NCBI GenBank assembly: GCA_900541415.1
Contig: UQJP01000012.1
Location: 1-64,000, forward strand
Direction: 5' to 3'
Origin: an uncultured Odoribacter sp.
GTDB taxonomy: Bacteria > Bacteroidota > Bacteroidia > Bacteroidales > Marinifilaceae
DNA length: 64,000 nucleotides
A program made the translations under genes and the position numbers. Position 1 is the stretch's first letter. Each line of letters starts with the position of its first letter. The notes under the pieces were generated by a model, which saw only the letters and a program-made list of their open reading frames with translations, did no database searches and had not been told where the DNA came from. Positions 37,023 through 45,061 of this stretch are shown piece by piece.

Positions 37023-38477
37023 TTACAATTGAAAAATCTCCCGGATCACCTCTTTATCGTCGAAATGATGCTTCACTCCCTTTATTTCCTGATAGTTCTC
37101 ATGCCCTTTCCCGGCAACCAGCACAATATCCCCCTTCGAAGCCATTCCCAAAGCGGTTTTGATCGCCTCTTTCCGGTCGGTAATCGAAACCACTTTCGAT
37201 AAATACTCCTCTTTCACACCCGCCTGCATATCCCGGATAATATCCTCCGGAACTTCACTCCGGGGATTATCGGAAGTCAGAATCACCCTATCGCTATACC
37301 GACAAGCCGCATCCGCCATTTCCGGACGTTTGGTCTTATCGCGGTCGCCCCCCGCACCTACAACGGTAATCACCAAATTATTTTTCCCTTTCAGCCCTTC
37401 TATGGTAGAAAGCACATTTTCCAAAGCATCCGGCGTGTGTGCATAATCGACCACCGCCATCACTCCGGCAGGAGAAATCAAAGTTTCGAACCGCCCGGAC
37501 ACAGGAATCAGGCTACTCACATATTTTAATACGTCTTCTTTCGGAAAACCCAGTAAACAAGCTGCCGCATACACCGCCAGTATATTATAGGCATTGAAAT
37601 CACCTGTAAATTTCGCCCACACTTCATCCCCGTCCAATTTCAGCAAAGTGCCGTCCAAATGCTTCTCAACCACTTTCCCGTTAAAATCCGCCATCGTGCG
37701 GCAGGAATAAGTGAATTTCCGGGCTGCCGTGTTCTGCAACATCACCAAACCGTTCTTATCGTCTGCATTCGTCAGGGCAAACGCATGGGCAGGCAATTGG
37801 TCGAAAAAAGCCTTTTTAGCTTCGATATAGGCTTTGAAAGTTTTATGGTAATCCAAATGATCGTGAGTGATATTCGAAAAAATAGCTCCGTCGAAATCCA
37901 GTCCGGCAATCCGTTTTTGATGAATGGAATGTGAGCTGGCTTCCATAAAACAATACTCACATCCGGCTTCCACCATCTGCCGCAACAGGGCGTTGATAGC
38001 CAAAGCATCGGGAGTGGTGTGCGTGGAATCCAGTTTCTTATCCCCGATATAATTACATACCGTTGACAACAAACCCGCCTTTTTCCCCGCCAGACGCACC
38101 AATTCATACAACAAGGTGGCGGTTGTCGTTTTTCCGTTTGTTCCAGTCACCCCCACCAGCTTCAATTCCCGGGAAGGATTGTCATAAAAATTCCCGGCAA
38201 TCACGCCCAAGGCATAAGAAGAATCGGCTGTCAACAGATAGCTCACCCCGGCTTCCCGCTTCTCCGGCAATTCTTCGCAGATCACGGCGGCAGCCCCGGC
38301 AGCCACAGCTTTCCCAATGAAAGCATGCCCGTCTGCATTCACCCCGCGTTGAGCCACGAATAAATCGCCCTTCCCCACTTTCCTCGAATCAAAATGAACG
38401 GCGTTTATTTTCCCGGTTTCATCCCCGATTTCCCCGCTGTATGAAACGCCCACCAATAATTCTTTCAATGTTTTCAT
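37023..38477 (-). CDS. murE: UDP-MurNAc-tripeptide synthetase, meso-diaminopimelate type
   Basis: Adds the third amino acid of the stem peptide. The 484 residues have the ATP loop GTNGKTTTA (112-120), the carbamylated-lysine region, and DNPR at 403-406, the motif that marks enzymes using meso-diaminopimelate rather than lysine. The cell wall of this organism is therefore predicted to be DAP-type. Follows ftsI by 35 bases. The next ligase, MurF, is not encoded in this cluster, as is common in Bacteroidetes. Confidence 0.97.
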   Translation of the reverse strand: MKTLKELLVGVSYSGEIGDETGKINAVHFDSRKVGKGDLFVAQRGVNADGHAFIGKAVAAGAAAVICEELPEKREAGVSYLLTADSSYALGVIAGNFYDNPSRELKLVGVTGTNGKTTTATLLYELVRLAGKKAGLLSTVCNYIGDKKLDSTHTTPDALAINALLRQMVEAGCEYCFMEASSHSIHQKRIAGLDFDGAIFSNITHDHLDYHKTFKAYIEAKKAFFDQLPAHAFALTNADDKNGLVMLQNTAARKFTYSCRTMADFNGKVVEKHLDGTLLKLDGDEVWAKFTGDFNAYNILAVYAAACLLGFPKEDVLKYVSSLIPVSGRFETLISPAGVMAVVDYAHTPDALENVLSTIEGLKGKNNLVITVVGAGGDRDKTKRPEMADAACRYSDRVILTSDNPRSEVPEDIIRDMQAGVKEEYLSKVVSITDRKEAIKTALGMASKGDIVLVAGKGHENYQEIKGVKHHFDDKEVIREIFQL

Positions 38478-38512
38478 ATATCAATTTCTTTATTGTCAAA
38501 CTATCCTTTCCC

Positions 38513-40627
38513 CTACCTCAACTCGATATGTATATACGTGCCTTTCGCCACATTTCCACCCGGCTGGAGCGACTGCTGCTGCACCATGCCCGAACCACTG
38601 ACCCCGACCTTTAAACCCGAATTTTCCAAAACGAACAAAGCATCCCGTAATCCCATTCCCTTCACGTTCGGCACGGTGGAATAACTGATCCGGCGGGGTT
38701 TTATCTGTACATTTTCACCTTCATTGCTGGCCGTAATCACCCAATCGGCTCCCCGGGTATCCTGCTTCCCGTCTATATCCAAATCCAATTCATCGAAAAT
38801 TGTCAGGAAATCTTCCCGCAAACCGTTCTTGCTGACAGGTAACGAATGATCTGCCTCATATTCCGGTTTCCCATACTTCACATAGGCCATGGCATACACT
38901 TTATCCGCAATTTCCCGGAAAACGGTGGCGGAAACCACATTCGCATAAAAACCGCGGGTAGGCTCGTCAATCACCACAATACAGGAATAAAGCGGGTCTT
39001 CTGCGGGGAAATACCCGGCAAAACTCGCACGGTATTTTCTCACCTTATACCCTTTTGTCCCATCGGCAATCCAGGCCGTACCGGTTTTTCCGGCAATCCG
39101 GTATTTCGATGTATAAATATTTTTAGCCGTACCGTTCTCTACAACACCTTCCAGCATATCTTTCACCGTTTCCAACGTCCTGCGGCTACAAATTCTTCCT
39201 CCCACTTTCTCGGTATCGAAAGTTTCCACCACTTCCCCCCGGTTCCGGATTTCTTTCACCAAACGGGGTTTCATCCGCTGTCCGTTATTGGCAATGGCAT
39301 TATAAAACGCCAATATCTGCAAAGGCGTGAGCTGCAACTCATAACCGATGCTCATGGAAGGCAAAGTGGCTCCGTTCCAAGTCTTGTCGTTCGGATATTT
39401 AATATAAGGCTCAGCCTCCCCTTTCAGGCACACGCCCACTTTTTTATCCAGTCCCATAGCATACCAGCGGTTTACAAACTTTTCAGGGCGGTTCTTATAA
39501 TGATCGAACACCAACTTTGTAATACCGTTCGACGATTTTTCCAATATCCTTTTCACGGTAGCCCGCCCCATTCCTTTACCGTCGGATTCCGTAAAAGTAC
39601 GGTCGTAAAATTTATATTTTCCGGTCATTCCCAGGTCGATCGTATCGTACGCTTCCACACAATCGTCCTCCAGCAAAGCGATCATCGTAGCCGCTTTTAT
39701 CACCGATCCCGGCTCTCCCGCCTCACTGATCGCATAATTCAGGCTTTCGGTGTAATCGCCCGAAGCCGTCCGCGTCAGGTTGGCAATCGCCTTAATATCC
39801 CCGGTCTTGACTTCCATCAGGATAGCCGAACCTTTCATCGCTCCGTAGCTTTCCATCTGCCGGAGCAGCGCATGCTGGGTAATATCCTGATAATCCACAT
39901 CGATTGTCGTCACAACATCTTCACCGTCCACGGGCTCCTTTTCGGTCACTACCATCCACGTCCCGGACATCATCCGCCGCATTCCCACACCATCCTGTCC
40001 CTTCAGGTAGTTTTCAAAAGCTCCCTCCAATCCTACACGGCCTTCAAACGACCCGTCCGAAGCCTCGTTCAGGTAGCCGATCGTACGGGTAGCCAAATTA
40101 ACATGCGGCTGTAACCGCTTGTTATTCACGATAGCCTGAAAACCTCCCTTATTTTTCCCCAACCTGAAAATCGGGAATTGCCGGATTTTCTTCAATTCCG
40201 TATGGTTTACCCTCCGGTTATTAATCAGCAGATAACGGTCCGGACGCGGCCTCCGGCTACGTGCCGATTCCAGTTTATTTTTATAATAAGCCTTACTCCC
40301 GTCACCGAAAAACTGGGAAAGACATAAAGCCAAACTATCCACCTGCTCCTGAAACACCTTTTTATCTACGGCCACCGGATCGAAACGCAACTCATAAAAC
40401 GGGACGGAAGTCGCCAGGATACGCCCGTCCGCAGCACAAATATCCCCCCGGTTGGGAGTCACTTTCACCGGACGTAACGGAGTATTTCCCGGAGCAGCCA
40501 TCTTACGCCACTTTTCCCCCTCGATCGTCATCACCGCAAAAGCCTTCATCAAGACACCGCCTGCTATTACAACAACCAAAAGGTACACCAGCGCTGTACG
40601 CCACGTTATATCTTCCTTAATCGTCAT
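38513..40627 (-). CDS. ftsI: Division transpeptidase (PBP3/FtsI type) with one PASTA domain
   Basis: Class B penicillin-binding protein that cross-links septal peptidoglycan. One N-terminal membrane segment (13-33), a dimerisation domain (about 50-210) and the transpeptidase domain with SVIK (Ser308, Lys311), SSN (365-367) and KTGTA (514-518). Residues about 645-704 form one PASTA domain (VPNVKGMGLRDALFVLENSG), typical of Bacteroidetes and Gram-positive homologues but absent from E. coli FtsI. 704 residues. Preceded after five bases by the FtsL-like gene. Confidence 0.96.
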   Translation of the reverse strand: MTIKEDITWRTALVYLLVVVIAGGVLMKAFAVMTIEGEKWRKMAAPGNTPLRPVKVTPNRGDICAADGRILATSVPFYELRFDPVAVDKKVFQEQVDSLALCLSQFFGDGSKAYYKNKLESARSRRPRPDRYLLINNRRVNHTELKKIRQFPIFRLGKNKGGFQAIVNNKRLQPHVNLATRTIGYLNEASDGSFEGRVGLEGAFENYLKGQDGVGMRRMMSGTWMVVTEKEPVDGEDVVTTIDVDYQDITQHALLRQMESYGAMKGSAILMEVKTGDIKAIANLTRTASGDYTESLNYAISEAGEPGSVIKAATMIALLEDDCVEAYDTIDLGMTGKYKFYDRTFTESDGKGMGRATVKRILEKSSNGITKLVFDHYKNRPEKFVNRWYAMGLDKKVGVCLKGEAEPYIKYPNDKTWNGATLPSMSIGYELQLTPLQILAFYNAIANNGQRMKPRLVKEIRNRGEVVETFDTEKVGGRICSRRTLETVKDMLEGVVENGTAKNIYTSKYRIAGKTGTAWIADGTKGYKVRKYRASFAGYFPAEDPLYSCIVVIDEPTRGFYANVVSATVFREIADKVYAMAYVKYGKPEYEADHSLPVSKNGLREDFLTIFDELDLDIDGKQDTRGADWVITASNEGENVQIKPRRISYSTVPNVKGMGLRDALFVLENSGLKVGVSGSGMVQQQSLQPGGNVAKGTYIHIELR

Positions 40628-40632
40628 AACCC

Positions 40633-41001
40633 TTACCTGTATAATTTAAAAGGAGGCTCTTTACTTTCTTTTAATGCCAGACCTTTATCCTGCACCCGTT
40701 TAATCACTTCCGATTGCTTACGGATAAACATCAGGTTCGCCGCTGCCGTGACCGACTCAAAGCGCAGATCCGACACTTCTTTTTCCAGCGTAATCCGTTG
40801 CCGATGGAGTTTTTCGGTGGAATAACCGTTCGATATATACAGTATTCCTAAAAAAGTAGCAAAAAGGACGAAACTGATATTCCGCCGCAACCTATCCGCC
40901 AACGCACGTCCCTCCAACATCCCCTTCACCGAAGAACTTACCGATTCCCGGAGTTCCTCTTTCGGCGTAACAAATTCTTTGCTCTTACTGAAAAATCCCA
41001 T
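40633..41001 (-). CDS. FtsL-like divisome protein
   Basis: A 122-residue bitopic protein: a charged cytoplasmic part (residues 1-42), one membrane segment (about 44-62, ISFVLFATFLGILYI) and a periplasmic coiled-coil stretch (TEKLHRQRITLEKEVSDLRF onward). It fits FtsL in size, topology and position between rsmH and ftsI, though FtsL sequences are too variable for a motif-based call. Confidence 0.85.
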   Translation of the reverse strand: MGFFSKSKEFVTPKEELRESVSSSVKGMLEGRALADRLRRNISFVLFATFLGILYISNGYSTEKLHRQRITLEKEVSDLRFESVTAAANLMFIRKQSEVIKRVQDKGLALKESKEPPFKLYR

Positions 41002-41035
41002 TTTACCTGAAACTATAACATTCTACTATAAAAAA

Positions 41036-41944
41036 TCAATCTTTCTTTTCTACGATACGGAGTTTCGCACTCCGTGCCCTCGGATTCCGTTCCACTTCAT
41101 CGTCCGTCGGCACAATGACTTTCCGGTTCACCAATTCAAATCCATGATTGATATGCCCGAAAATCAAATCTTTATCCACTTTTCCTTCGGCATTCCCGGA
41201 CTTGAAAAAGTTCTTCACCAAACGGTCTTCCAGCGAATGATAGGTAATCACCACCAGGCGTCCGCCCGGTTTCAGCACCTCCATCGCATTTTCAAGCATA
41301 TCTTCAAGGGCATCCAACTCCCCGTTCACCTCGATCCGCAGAGCCTGATACACTTTTGCCAAATATTTCTTTTCCTTCATTTTGGGGATACAAGGCAAAA
41401 TCGCCTGATACAGGTCGCCCGAAGTAACCAATGCTTTCCCCGCCCTTGCTTTAACGATAAAATCAACCAGGCGGCGTGCGTTCTCCACCTCCCCGTAATT
41501 CCGGAACAGAGAACACAAACGCTGCTCGTCATATCCATTGAGCACCTCTGCCGCCGTCAAACGGCTGCGGCGGTTCATCCGCATATCCAGTTCCGCATCG
41601 AAACGGAAAGAAAATCCCCGGTCGGCCTCGTCAAATTCATGCGACGACACTCCCAGGTCGGCCAAAATACCGTCGGCCTTCTCCAATCCGTAAAAGCGCA
41701 TAAAATTACGCAAATAACGGAAGTTATGATTCACAAAAACAAAACGCCCGTCATCCGGCACATTCTGCATAGCGTCTTCATCCTGATCGAAACCCATCAA
41801 ACACCCCTCCTCTCCCAAACGATTCAGAATTTCGCGGGAATGCCCCCCACCCCCGAAAGTCAAATCCAGATATACCCCATCGGGTTTAATATTCAATCCC
41901 GAAACCGATTCATCCAACAACACCGGAATGTGATATTCTGACAT
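41036..41944 (-). CDS. rsmH: 16S rRNA (cytosine1402-N4)-methyltransferase
   Basis: SAM-dependent methyltransferase acting on C1402 of 16S rRNA in the decoding site. The 302 residues begin YHIPVLLDESVSGL, have the SAM-binding LDLTFGGGGHSREIL, ILADLGVSSHEFDEADRGFS, VNGELDALEDML and a conserved C-terminal SAKLRIVEK, all standard for RsmH (MraW). Second gene of the dcw cluster, 12 bases after mraZ. Confidence 0.98.
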   Translation of the reverse strand: MSEYHIPVLLDESVSGLNIKPDGVYLDLTFGGGGHSREILNRLGEEGCLMGFDQDEDAMQNVPDDGRFVFVNHNFRYLRNFMRFYGLEKADGILADLGVSSHEFDEADRGFSFRFDAELDMRMNRRSRLTAAEVLNGYDEQRLCSLFRNYGEVENARRLVDFIVKARAGKALVTSGDLYQAILPCIPKMKEKKYLAKVYQALRIEVNGELDALEDMLENAMEVLKPGGRLVVITYHSLEDRLVKNFFKSGNAEGKVDKDLIFGHINHGFELVNRKVIVPTDDEVERNPRARSAKLRIVEKKD

Positions 41945-41956
41945 AACCTGTTATTT

Positions 41957-42412
41957 TTATTGTTTGTTATTTCCAAAAATTTCTTCAGCCATCCGTCCCA
42001 ACTCTTCTCCCCCGACAGCCACATCCTCATATACTTTTGTATCCCAAATCTGAATTATCGAATCCTGGGCAGCAAAAACCAGCTCTTTATCGATCCCCAC
42101 CTCTTCCAACATCCGGCGCGGCAAAAGAACTCTCCCGTTGGCATCCATTTCAACCTCCTGCGTACCCCGGCAAAACTCCCTTAAAAAAGCAGCATGCTTC
42201 CGGTTCAGTAAGTTCAATTCCGAACGTAGCTTAGAAATACGGCTTTCCCACTCGTCATAGGGATACATATCGATGCAATCTTCAAAGACATTTTTTCGCA
42301 AAACAAACAGCACCTGACCGGACGACTCCATCACCCTCCGGAAGGAAGCAGGAACCACAACCCGGCATTTACTGTCCGCTTTACAAATATAATCTCCGAT
42401 AAATGCTGACAT
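41957..42412 (-). CDS. mraZ: Transcriptional regulator MraZ
   Basis: DNA-binding protein of the AbrB-like fold that represses the dcw cluster promoter in other bacteria. Two tandem SpoVT/AbrB-type units are seen: DSKCRVVVPASFR (about 13-25) and DANGRVLLPRRML (about 89-101), each with the DxxxR motif. It is the first gene of the cluster. Upstream lie three 10-base direct repeats at 42539-42565 that resemble known MraZ operators, so autoregulation is likely. Confidence 0.97.
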   Translation of the reverse strand: MSAFIGDYICKADSKCRVVVPASFRRVMESSGQVLFVLRKNVFEDCIDMYPYDEWESRISKLRSELNLLNRKHAAFLREFCRGTQEVEMDANGRVLLPRRMLEEVGIDKELVFAAQDSIIQIWDTKVYEDVAVGGEELGRMAEEIFGNNKQ

Positions 42413-42498
42413 ATCTCCTCTTTTTCTAACGATTTTTCATATACATTGTTTGTGATTCACTGACGTGCAGATATTTACAAAAATTCACATCTCCGAAA

Positions 42499-42519
42499 AC
42501 ACAACATGAGTTTGTGTTG
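42499..42519. repeat. Inverted repeat in the mraZ leader
   Basis: AACACAA (42499-42505) and TTGTGTT (42513-42519) form a 7-bp inverted repeat around the expected mraZ transcription start. It could be an operator or a 5' hairpin. Confidence 0.4.
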
Positions 42520-42520
42520 T

Positions 42521-42528
42521 AAAGTTAT
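42521..42528 (-). promoter_or_regulatory. Probable -7 box of mraZ
   Basis: TAACTTTA on the minus strand fits TAnnTTTG at seven of eight positions and lies just downstream of the three MraZ-type repeats, so a bound repressor would cover the -33 region. Leader about 100 bases. Confidence 0.45.
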
Positions 42529-42538
42529 AAATTATTTC

Positions 42539-42565
42539 CCACTTTAAACCACTTTATCCCACTTT
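42539..42565 (-). promoter_or_regulatory. Putative MraZ operator, three 10-base direct repeats
   Basis: Three copies of AAAGTGG on the minus strand (CCACTTT on plus at 42539, 42549 and 42559), spaced exactly 10 bases. MraZ in E. coli and other bacteria binds repeated TGGG-type boxes at 10-base period just upstream of mraZ, so position, spacing and core all agree. Confidence 0.75.
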
Positions 42566-42644
42566 TATTTAAAAAATAATAATTTTTTTCCCGACACGAT
42601 GACACTCCCCGTTATATTCCGGCTCTCTGGAAAGATTATAAAAA

Positions 42645-42652
42645 CAAAGGTA
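42645..42652 (-). promoter_or_regulatory. Second -7 box upstream of mraZ
   Basis: TACCTTTG on the minus strand, an exact TAnnTTTG match, about 230 bases before the mraZ ATG. A transcript from here would run through the MraZ repeats. Confidence 0.4.
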
Positions 42653-43620
42653 CACGCCGGAAAAATCGGAAAAAACGAAAAAGTAGGGAATAAATTAAAG
42701 AATTTATTTAATTTTCACTGATTTTCAAGAAGCAACAGCAAAAGATTCTCCTGCCCGATGCTATAAATAAATACGAAAATTCCCCTTTCCTTTGAAAGAA
42801 AACTGAAGATTCGGTAAATTGAGAATATTTTCGATCCTAAAAATAAAAAAACAACACCTGGAAGAAACAAAAAACAGCACAAAAGACAAGTCATAGCACA
42901 AAAACAAATGCCATTTCAAGACACACGGTAACGGGAATGAACAAAAATAAAGAGAGAGCAGCCCACTGAGTTAATATTTAGATTATGCATAACAAATCAA
43001 TGTTGCAAGCACCCCAAGATTGGAATCCTATGAACGTTCGGTGATTATGCCTGAGGATCAGGGGCACAGGGAAAGCTGGCCACTCTCTCTATTTCTCAGC
43101 ATGTCAAAATTAAACCCACGCAAAAACGGCAAGCAAATTCCCGAAAGACAATCCGCCCAGAAGATGACGAAAACATCCCACCCATTGCCGACTTTTATAT
43201 AAAAGGAAAGCCCGGAACCACCGGTTATGAAAAGAAAAAATAATCATAACAAAAGGACACGGACATCACCTCTACTTTGTACAAACTGGCTTCTCACGAC
43301 CATGGTCTCAAAGTGGGTAAGCCCGCGTCTTTCTTGTCATATATTACAAAATATACGAATCAATAAACGCGAGCGTTACTGCACTTCTCCCGTGACCAAT
43401 GATTTGTGAGAATTTGTTTGTAGCGGGAAAAGCAAAAACGCTTACGGTAAATAAAGAACTCAGGTAGCACCCTACCTTACAATGTCCAAAGGAAAGAAAA
43501 AGTTTTCGAATTTGCAATGTAAAACACAAAGAACGATCGTTTACAAGTATATTATTTCTATTCTATTTTTTAAACATAATAGTCAGAACAACTTTTAGGG
43601 CTCGCTATCAGCGGTTATTT
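42653..43620. other. AT-rich intergenic DNA, no convincing gene
   Basis: About 970 bases. Short frames (for example 43020-43202 and 43344-43529) show no domain or usable start context. Part of it, 43317-43445, has complementary segments and may be structured: GTAAGCCCGCG (43317-43327) with CGCGAGCGTTAC (43368-43379), or GTAAGC with GCTTAC (43440-43445), and TCCCG/CGGGA inside. Confidence 0.4.
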
Positions 43621-43629
43621 CATAATAAA

Positions 43630-43764
43630 GTGTGAGGTTGTTACCCTCTAAAGAACAAAGGTCTACCAAAACCCCGAGACAATAGACGACAACACCTCAC
43701 ACATAGGAGGCACAGCCGTTTCATTCTATTGTCTCTTAAAAAATTGGTAGTTTTTGTTTTTTAG
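43630..43764 (-). ncRNA. Structured element A (predicted pseudoknotted RNA)
   Basis: In plus coordinates: helix S1 GTGTGAG (43630-43636) with CTCACAC (43696-43702), extended by GTTGT/ACAAC; helix S2 GAGACAATAGA (43676-43686) with TCTATTGTCTC (43725-43735), 11 perfect pairs; helix S3 CTACCAA (43663-43669) with TTGGTAG (43744-43750), possibly extended by AACAAA/TTTGTT. S1 is interleaved with S2 and S3, so the fold is a pseudoknot. Minus is preferred because a near-consensus promoter lies at 43816-43847 and S1 would be followed by TTTATT; the strand is not proven. I do not recognise the family. Confidence 0.6.
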
Positions 43765-43815
43765 AATAAAACTGTATGCATATCTGATCAGATGAATTCA
43801 CATGCTGACTCGATG

Positions 43816-43847
43816 CGAAAATAAAAAATTATAAATTCATTTCAAAA
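43816..43847 (-). promoter_or_regulatory. Candidate promoter for element A
   Basis: On the minus strand TTTTG (43847-43843), 19 bases, TATTTTCG (43823-43816): one mismatch to TTTG-N19-TAnnTTTG. The -7 box ends 81 bases before helix S2. Confidence 0.5.
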
Positions 43848-44117
43848 CCACCTACTAAATTTATGTTAGATATATTTTACAATAAAATCATAAGTTGACA
43901 GATCATTTTTATTCCGGTAAAAATTCATTGTTATTTATCGTTCTATACGTTGATCCATACCTACCAAACGACCGATTCATTTTCCCCAAAACAAACCATC
44001 CCAAACGACAAAAATTAAATCTTAAACAAAAGCAATATACTCTGGCACACAAGAACCGATTCATTTTCCGACCTGCATAGCAACCCAAACATGCAACTAT
44101 CCTAAAACAAATTATAT

Positions 44118-44262
44118 AAATGTGGACTGCGCCACAAAAAAACAAGGGCTACCCACTTCCCCAGAGACAATAATGACCTAACAGCCCACATTTACCCGGG
44201 CATTGTCCTTTCATTCCATTGTCTCTTAAAATTCAAATAGGGTAGTTCAGTTATTTAAGAAC
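44118..44262 (-). ncRNA. Structured element B (homologue of A)
   Basis: Same helix order as A. S1: AAATGTGG (44118-44125) with CCACATTT (44186-44193), plus CTG/CAG. S2: GAGACAAT (44164-44171) with ATTGTCTC (44218-44225), then AATGA/TCATT past a two-base bulge. S3: CTACCC (44149-44154) with GGGTAG (44240-44245). Primary sequence is shared with A mainly around S2 (GAGACAATA, TTTCATTC, ATTGTCTCTTAAAA), while S1 is entirely different yet still complementary, and S3 changes CAA/TTG to CC/GG on both sides. These compensatory differences support a real structure. Confidence 0.6.
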
Positions 44263-44307
44263 AAAATTCAAATGCGTATACCTTATGTTAATCCTCATTG
44301 ATTTGTA

Positions 44308-44315
44308 CAAAAATA
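44308..44315 (-). promoter_or_regulatory. Candidate -7 box for element B
   Basis: TATTTTTG on the minus strand, an exact TAnnTTTG match, 83 bases before helix S2 of element B, nearly the same distance as in A (81). No good -33 element. Confidence 0.45.
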
Positions 44316-44482
44316 ATGTTTTTGTCAATATTTTAACTGGTTTTTAACAAATCGTCCCTAAATTAGCAATAAAGAAGTACGATACTCATTCGTAAAATGA
44401 TGTTTACGGATAAATATTAGAAAACATCGATTCCTTTCCCAAATGCTATATGGAGCAAAACACCTTATTATCGAATAAAAAA

Positions 44483-44581
44483 AGCGTGGGGTTATCTGTC
44501 GTCTAAAACAACCGGATACCCCTATCCTTCCGACAATAAACAACATTCACCCCACGCTAATGGGATTGTCGCTTATTGTTT
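44483..44581 (-). ncRNA. Structured element C (divergent, shorter homologue)
   Basis: S1: AGCGTGGGGT (44483-44492) with ACCCCACGCT (44549-44558), 10 perfect pairs. S2: CGACAAT (44531-44537) with ATTGTCG (44565-44571). S3: AAACAA (44506-44511) with TTGTTT (44576-44581). A small extra hairpin GGATA-CCCC-TATCC (44514-44527) sits between S3 and S2. Helix order is as in A and B but the segment between S1 and S2 on one side is only six or seven bases. Read on the minus strand, S1 is followed at once by seven T, as at a terminator. No matching promoter seen. Confidence 0.5.
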
Positions 44582-45046
44582 GCCTGCAAGGAAACAGGAT
44601 TTCAACATTCCTAAAAACGAATAAAATACTATATTCTGGATCTTTTTATTATTAATACTGTAAATCACACACAAGTAATAATCGAAATTCAGGTATAAGA
44701 TAAAAGATTGCTTTTTAGTTCTCTCCTAATGTTAATATAATTAAATTATATATAACATTACATTAACCACATGTTAATAAATCACCTGAAATACAGTGCA
44801 TTTAGTTTTACAGTCCAAGTCATTGGTTATTCTATATCTGAAAAATCGATCCAATTTACTTTATTTTATTCCGGATTCCTATACTTTAAACATAGCATCC
44901 ATTCTCCCCTCGATTTATCCACGGCACAAACCTTCTTTCTCCCAATTCAGCCGGATAATCTTCCCTGTTCCCCGGTTATAACAGCTATTCCTTGAAAAAC
45001 GCTGTTATTCCTCTGCCACATCTCATGTTTTTCAGCGAAAAAATGG
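44582..45046. other. AT-rich intergenic DNA upstream of the Yip1-like gene
   Basis: About 465 bases without a supported gene. The frame at 44771-44995 encodes 74 residues with no recognisable domain and probably arises by chance. Confidence 0.4.
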
Positions 45047-45054
45047 TATTTTTG
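45047..45054 (+). promoter_or_regulatory. -7 box directly before the Yip1-like gene
   Basis: TATTTTTG, exact TAnnTTTG match, ending eight bases before the ATG at 45062. If used, the transcript would be leaderless or nearly so. No clear -33 element. Confidence 0.4.
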
Positions 45055-45061
45055 CCACACT

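Noticed and set aside
43020..43529. Short open frames at 43020-43202 and 43344-43529 as genes
   Set aside because: No recognisable domain, signal peptide or start context, in AT-rich non-coding DNA.
43600..44600. tmRNA (ssrA), because smpB is close by and tmRNA has several pseudoknots
   Set aside because: The three elements are repeated units with no tRNA-like acceptor end, no T-loop/CCA terminus and no tag reading frame ending in an Ala-rich tail.
43600..44600. CRISPR array, type III toxin-antitoxin repeats or integron attC sites
   Set aside because: Copies are about 370-490 bases apart and diverged, there are no regular spacers, no cas or toxin gene is near, and the helices are interleaved rather than nested as in attC.
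42413..45061. Replication origin in the divergent AT-rich gap
   Set aside because: Only one near-match to a DnaA box (TTATCCACG near 44916), no cluster of boxes and no dnaA, dnaN or gidA nearby.
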